Shown: piece by piece, positions 31,901 to 34,341 of the stretch
How positions within the stretch are numbered: position 1 is the stretch's first letter
Layout: the number at the start of each line of letters is the position of its first letter
Assembly (NCBI RefSeq): GCF_946190275.1
Contig: NZ_CAMHZQ010000022.1
Coordinates: 1 to 34,341 of the forward strand
Origin: Streptococcus mitis
Lineage (GTDB): Bacteria > Bacillota > Bacilli > Lactobacillales > Streptococcaceae
Reading direction: 5' to 3'
Length of the DNA stretch: 34,341 nucleotides
Notes under the pieces: model-generated
Databases searched by the model: none
What the model saw: only the letters and a program-made list of their open reading frames with translations
Told to the model about the DNA's origin: nothing
Position numbers and translations under genes: made by a program

Positions 31901-34003
31901 TCAATAATAGTAAATCCAACAACTACTATCGTTAAAGTAGCAGCGAAAGATACAGTAGTAACTTCTAAAGATGGAAATAACATTGTGAAGACAGCAACTT
32001 CATATACAGTAAATCCAGATAATGGAAACATAATAGAGCATACAACAAAAGAAACATTTAAAGAAAATGGATTGAAAGATAAAGTAGAAGTAGAAACAAT
32101 CCCATCCCCAGTAAAATACGAAAAAGATGCTAGTCGCGAAAAAGGTCAAGATAATATTACTGTCCCAGGAAAAGACGGAAGTAAGACAACGACAACGACT
32201 TACACAGTAAATCCAGATAATGGGGAAGTTATTTCAAATGAAGTAAATCCAGTAATAGTAAATCCAACAGAAACAATAGTTAAAGTCGCGGCTAAGGATA
32301 AAGTAGTAGAAACGCTGATTGAACCAGAAGTGGAATACGTTAAAGATATTGAAAAAGACTTCGGTACACCAGATCAGCGTACTGAGGGTGAAAGAGGTAA
32401 AACAGTTACTACAACCACTTATGATGTAGATCCAAAGGACGGTCATATTACAGAACACGTTGGTAATCCAGTCGTCACCCCAGCAGGCAAGACAATTGTT
32501 AAAGTTGGTGCGAAAACTAAGGTTGAACAAACCAAAGATTCTGAAGGTCGTGATGTGATTGATACCACTACCTATGAAGTTGATCCAAAAACAGGTAAGG
32601 TAACTCCGACAACAGTTCGAACTTATGGAATAACGAAAGAACCAAAGACTGAGACAAGACCTGTACCATCCCCTGTTGTCTATGAAAAAGATGATACGAA
32701 AGAAAAAGGTACAGCCCCAACTACTGTTAAAGGTGAAGATGGTGAAGACACTATCACAACAACTTACACTGTGGATCCTAATACTGGAAAGATTACAGCA
32801 AGTGAAGGTCAATCAGTTCGTACGAAAGAACCAACTAATACTATTGTTAAAGTTCCAGCCAAAGACAAAGTCGTAGAAACTCCGATTGAACCAGAAGTGG
32901 AATACGTTAAAGATGTTGAAAAAGACTTTGGTACACCAGATCAGCGTACTGAGGGTGAAAGAGGTAAAACAGTTACCACAACCACTTATGATGTAGATCC
33001 AAAGGACGGTCGTATCACAGAACACGTTGGTAATCCAGTCGTCACCCCGGCAGGCAAGACAATCGTTAAAGTTGGTGCGAAAACTAAGGTTGAACAATCT
33101 AAAGATTCTGAAGGTCGTGATGTAATTGATACCACTACCTATGAAGTTGATCCAAAAACAGGTAAGGTAACTCCTACAACAGTTCGAACTTATGGGAAAA
33201 CGAAAGAACCAAAAGTAGAGTTAGAACAAGATCCTAAGGCAGGTGACGATACAGCAACACCGAAGAAACAAGATGGCTCAACATACCCACTAGGAACTAA
33301 GGTAGAAATCCTAGGCGAAGATGGTAAGGGTAAAGTACCAAACAGTGATATAGCAGATGTAGAAAAACCAGGTACAGGTAAGATTACTGAGCCAGGTAAA
33401 CCAGCTGTGGAAGTTCCAGTAGAAAATCCAGCTAAGGTAACAATTTTTGAAAACGGTGTATTACCGGCTTCAATTGAATTGCCAGAGTTAATGATTGAGA
33501 TTCGCTGGATTGATGAAGATGGAAATGTATTGAAACCATCCCTTAAGACAGGTAGTGAAAAGGATGCTGAACATGGATTAATTTCTGGATATGAATTTGT
33601 ACGAACTGTGATTTCTGAAAATGAACCAGTAATTACTCACATTTTCAGAAAAGTAAGTTCAAACACAAATACAATTCCAGTTACACCTGATACTAATGGA
33701 AATACTGGTCCCGATACATCTGCGCTAACAACTCCAATTCCAGTTGCGCCAGTCACACCTGATGCTAATGGAGATTCTGGTTACGATACAGCTACACCAA
33801 CAACTCCAATTCCAGATGAAGTTGCTCCGAATGCAAATCATGAAGATACTCCAGATGCTATTGATAATGGAGTTAAATCAAGTAATTCTCAAACTGTATT
33901 ACCAAATACAGGAATAGAATCAAATGTGACTCTTGCATCTCTAGGACTTCTTGGTATGCTAGGCGGTCTCGGACTTGCTCTTGGAAAGAAAAAAGAAGAC
34001 TAA
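28937..34003 (+). CDS. LPNTG-anchored surface protein: lipase-like domain plus nine G5-like repeats
   Basis: 1688 residues, complete. The N-terminus has a YSIRK-type signal (FSIRKFSVGVASVLIG). A Ser/Thr-rich spacer leads to a Ca-binding-type loop DTDGDGIID (from D192), then a class-3-lipase-like alpha/beta-hydrolase domain (about 205-490). This carries AFRGTSD and the nucleophile elbow TGHSLGGYL (S356), with D439 or D441 and H465 as the likely triad partners. About 920 residues of nine G5-like units follow (each with a YEKD...G or YVKD...G strand and ending TIVKVxAKxKV), then a MucBP-like domain (IRWIDEDGNVL), a Pro/Thr spacer and the sorting signal LPNTG, hydrophobic stretch, KKKED. The lipid target, if any, is unknown. 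The ribosome site (GAAAGAAAG) is weak. The assembly recalls stalked wall proteins in which G5 repeats project an enzymatic head. Confidence 0.93.
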   Translation: MKDIFNKRQRFSIRKFSVGVASVLIGIALFTPSQGVLASTENSLPSVEKREAVQPISDNQNNPSSELDTRDVPIGSTRTTEPVTSGDKENNSLTTRDFVAGEDRSSTPAVRATSNPSEVKKYELTDEYAKQIKAGVIGSEGNKLDSLLLNGPKLSPEAYTDDDYLKDKEELYIYEKGGKKYVGYNSHPLLEDTDGDGIIDSKEKPDEKLKWNVSERDMIMFMELSYRDDNYIDRVLDHTKPLTESELYKKNGDRKPRYEYMMMNKELGPYWERKKSYHTSSGLDAVLYETKSDFLYLPNGTAQVLAFRGTSDAKDIKADITLGTGGNPQQGIDAENIMRELAKDKSITNLYLTGHSLGGYLVQRAMVEAYQLAYSDSRVMSTKEQLAYRNFYNNVLKKGTTFNAPKVVTSLVSKREFWQKGLDSKKIAKSGKLTHYIVDNDSTIRKGVSNDSDVVINVGRTSGGHSSRSYFEADMINRRSEFISGKRISLDGTGYQDKKITTVKSVEKVGETAVYSKRGDDIIKSTTVSMKDPATGQITKNTLYEVFKKDGVKDKVEVETIPSPVKYEKDASREKGQDNITVPGKDGSKTTTTTYTVNSNSGEAIAHVGEPVIVNPTETIVKVAAKDKVVETPIEPAVVYEKDDTRDFGTPDEPREGAKGKSVTTTRYDVNPNNGTVTEQVGNPVVTPAGKTIVKVGAKTKVERSKDEQGREVIKTTTYEVDPKTGKVAPTTVTTYGTKKEPTVEKRVVPSPVVYEKDGTKEKGIEATTVKGEEGEDTITTTYTVDPNTGKITASEGKPVRTKEPTNTIVKVPAKDKVEVRGIPLSKRYVKDASREKGQDNITIPGKDGSKTTTTTYIVNPNNGEVAPNVGEPVIVNPTDTIIKVAAKDKVVYSKDGDNIVKEVTTYTVNPTNGNITEHTTKETFKENGLKDKVEVETIPSPVKYEKDASREKDQDNITVLGKAGSKTTTTTYTVNPTNGEAIAHVGESIIVNPTTTIVKVAAKDTVVTSKDGNNIVKTATSYTVNPDNGNIIEHTTKETFKENGLKDKVEVETIPSPVKYEKDASREKGQDNITVPGKDGSKTTTTTYTVNPDNGEVISNEVNPVIVNPTETIVKVAAKDKVVETLIEPEVEYVKDIEKDFGTPDQRTEGERGKTVTTTTYDVDPKDGHITEHVGNPVVTPAGKTIVKVGAKTKVEQTKDSEGRDVIDTTTYEVDPKTGKVTPTTVRTYGITKEPKTETRPVPSPVVYEKDDTKEKGTAPTTVKGEDGEDTITTTYTVDPNTGKITASEGQSVRTKEPTNTIVKVPAKDKVVETPIEPEVEYVKDVEKDFGTPDQRTEGERGKTVTTTTYDVDPKDGRITEHVGNPVVTPAGKTIVKVGAKTKVEQSKDSEGRDVIDTTTYEVDPKTGKVTPTTVRTYGKTKEPKVELEQDPKAGDDTATPKKQDGSTYPLGTKVEILGEDGKGKVPNSDIADVEKPGTGKITEPGKPAVEVPVENPAKVTIFENGVLPASIELPELMIEIRWIDEDGNVLKPSLKTGSEKDAEHGLISGYEFVRTVISENEPVITHIFRKVSSNTNTIPVTPDTNGNTGPDTSALTTPIPVAPVTPDANGDSGYDTATPTTPIPDEVAPNANHEDTPDAIDNGVKSSNSQTVLPNTGIESNVTLASLGLLGMLGGLGLALGKKKED
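30480..33225 (+). repeat. G5-like coding repeat array
   Basis: Nine related units. Near-identical DNA pairs stand out: 31688-31867 with 32036-32215 (offset 348), and about 32317-32635 with 32884-33202 (offset 567, 189 codons). Another pair starts at 31196 and 32679. A further copy of the first type starts near 30593. All offsets are multiples of three, so exchange between copies would keep the frame. Confidence 0.85.
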
Positions 34004-34060
34004 AAGTTTAGTCAAAATAAGAACTGTTTATTGTTGAACAATGAATGCAAAAGATTAAGA

Positions 34061-34099
34061 AACAGCCTTGTTCCTCATTTCAAGAGGTGCAAGGCTGTT
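34061..34099 (+). terminator. Hairpin after the LPNTG surface protein gene
   Basis: AACAGCCTTG and CAAGGCTGTT pair perfectly, with an inner CCTC/GAGG pairing; followed by GTTATATT, a weak T-tract. Confidence 0.6.
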
Positions 34100-34126
34100 G
34101 TTATATTCTCGAAAAAATCTAGATTT

Positions 34127-34150
34127 GAGAGAGGGAAACCTCTCTTTTTT
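34127..34150 (+). terminator. Rho-independent terminator
   Basis: AGAGAGG, loop GAAA, CCTCTCT, then a run of T. With the hairpin at 34061 it forms a tandem stop for the surface protein transcript. Confidence 0.85.
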
Positions 34151-34232
34151 ATTCAAAACAGCATAACATATTGACATTTTATGGATAATTAAAAATTTCC
34201 AACTTTTATTGACGGAAGAAGCTTGTTTTTTG

Positions 34233-34261
34233 TTGTGTAAATATATTAAAAATGGTATAAT
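34233..34261 (+). promoter_or_regulatory. Promoter reading into the tandem repeat at the right edge
   Basis: TTGTGT (34233-34238), 17-base spacer that includes TGG, then TATAAT (34256-34261). The predicted start site, about 34268, falls inside the first repeat unit. Confidence 0.65.
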
Positions 34262-34264
34262 TGG

Positions 34265-34341
34265 GCTGTGATAGCTGTGATAGCTGTGATAGCTGTGATA
34301 GCTGTGATAGCTGTGATAGCTGTGATAGCTGTGATAGCTGT
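34265..34341 (+). repeat. 9-bp tandem repeat (GCTGTGATA)n, cut by the window edge
   Basis: Eight full copies and part of a ninth of GCTGTGATA, all identical, running to the last base. The three forward frames read Val-Ile-Ala, Cys-Asp-Ser, or hit TGA in every unit. No gene start is visible inside the window. Confidence 0.95.

Noticed and set aside
30731..33097. Minus-strand frames opposite the G5-like region
   Set aside because: They are composed of Phe/Cys/Trp/Tyr-rich translations of the repetitive coding strand, with no start signals.
34265..34341. CRISPR array
   Set aside because: The repeat unit is 9 bp, direct and without spacers; no cas genes are present in the window.

Overview
The window looks like a chromosomal segment from a mitis-group Streptococcus (S. 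mitis / S. pneumoniae / S. pseudopneumoniae cluster). Three signs support this. There are three BOX repeat elements (boxA-boxB(n)-boxC). The housekeeping proteins are ones I recognise as pneumococcus-like (VncR/VncS, class II FBA, BgaA, QueA, NagB, HprK, Lgt). There are also typical streptococcal surface-protein parts (YSIRK leaders, a choline-binding tail, an LPxTG-type LPNTG sorting signal). The species call is inference from sequence style; no database was searched.

Layout. 1-2505 is the 3' part of a secreted or surface protein with degenerate PKAEEP repeats and a duplicated C-terminal module; its start lies outside the window. 2639-2845 is a BOX element in the leader of the vncR-vncS two-component operon (2877-4858). 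fba follows (4999-5880), then a second BOX (5967-6210) and a three-gene ABC-2 type exporter operon (6408-9007) whose promoter overlaps a cre-like site. A tRNA-Thr(CGT) gene (9108-9180) and a small membrane protein (9370-9678) come next. 10076-17302 is a very large BgaA-type beta-galactosidase that ends in choline-binding repeats rather than LPxTG and whose YSIRK signal peptide is out of frame.

17481-22779 holds a divergent DUF3397-like membrane protein, the tRNA-wobble modification pair mnmL/mnmM, a small hypothetical gene, a CPA1-type cation/proton antiporter, a third BOX and a YihY/BrkB-type membrane protein. 22855-24741 holds the divergent pair queA/nagB; the nagB promoter carries both a NagR-like operator and a cre-like site. 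An AT-rich rhomboid-like gene on the minus strand (24922-25521) is followed by rpsU, then hprK-lgt-DUF948-ytxH (26029-28539). 28937-34003 encodes a 1688-aa LPNTG-anchored protein that joins a lipase-like alpha/beta-hydrolase domain to nine G5-like repeats. The right edge is a 9-bp tandem repeat placed directly downstream of a good promoter and cut by the window end.

Themes. Sugar use and its control recur: BgaA, NagB, FBA, HprK (the CcpA co-repressor kinase) and two candidate cre sites. Surface display by three routes is the second theme: unknown anchoring (first gene), choline binding (BgaA) and sortase (last gene). The most unusual observations are the anchor type and the 11-bp signal-peptide deletion in bgaA, the lipase-G5 surface protein, the promoter firing into 9-bp tandem repeats, and start codons abutting -10 boxes in the divergent DUF3397/mnmL pair.
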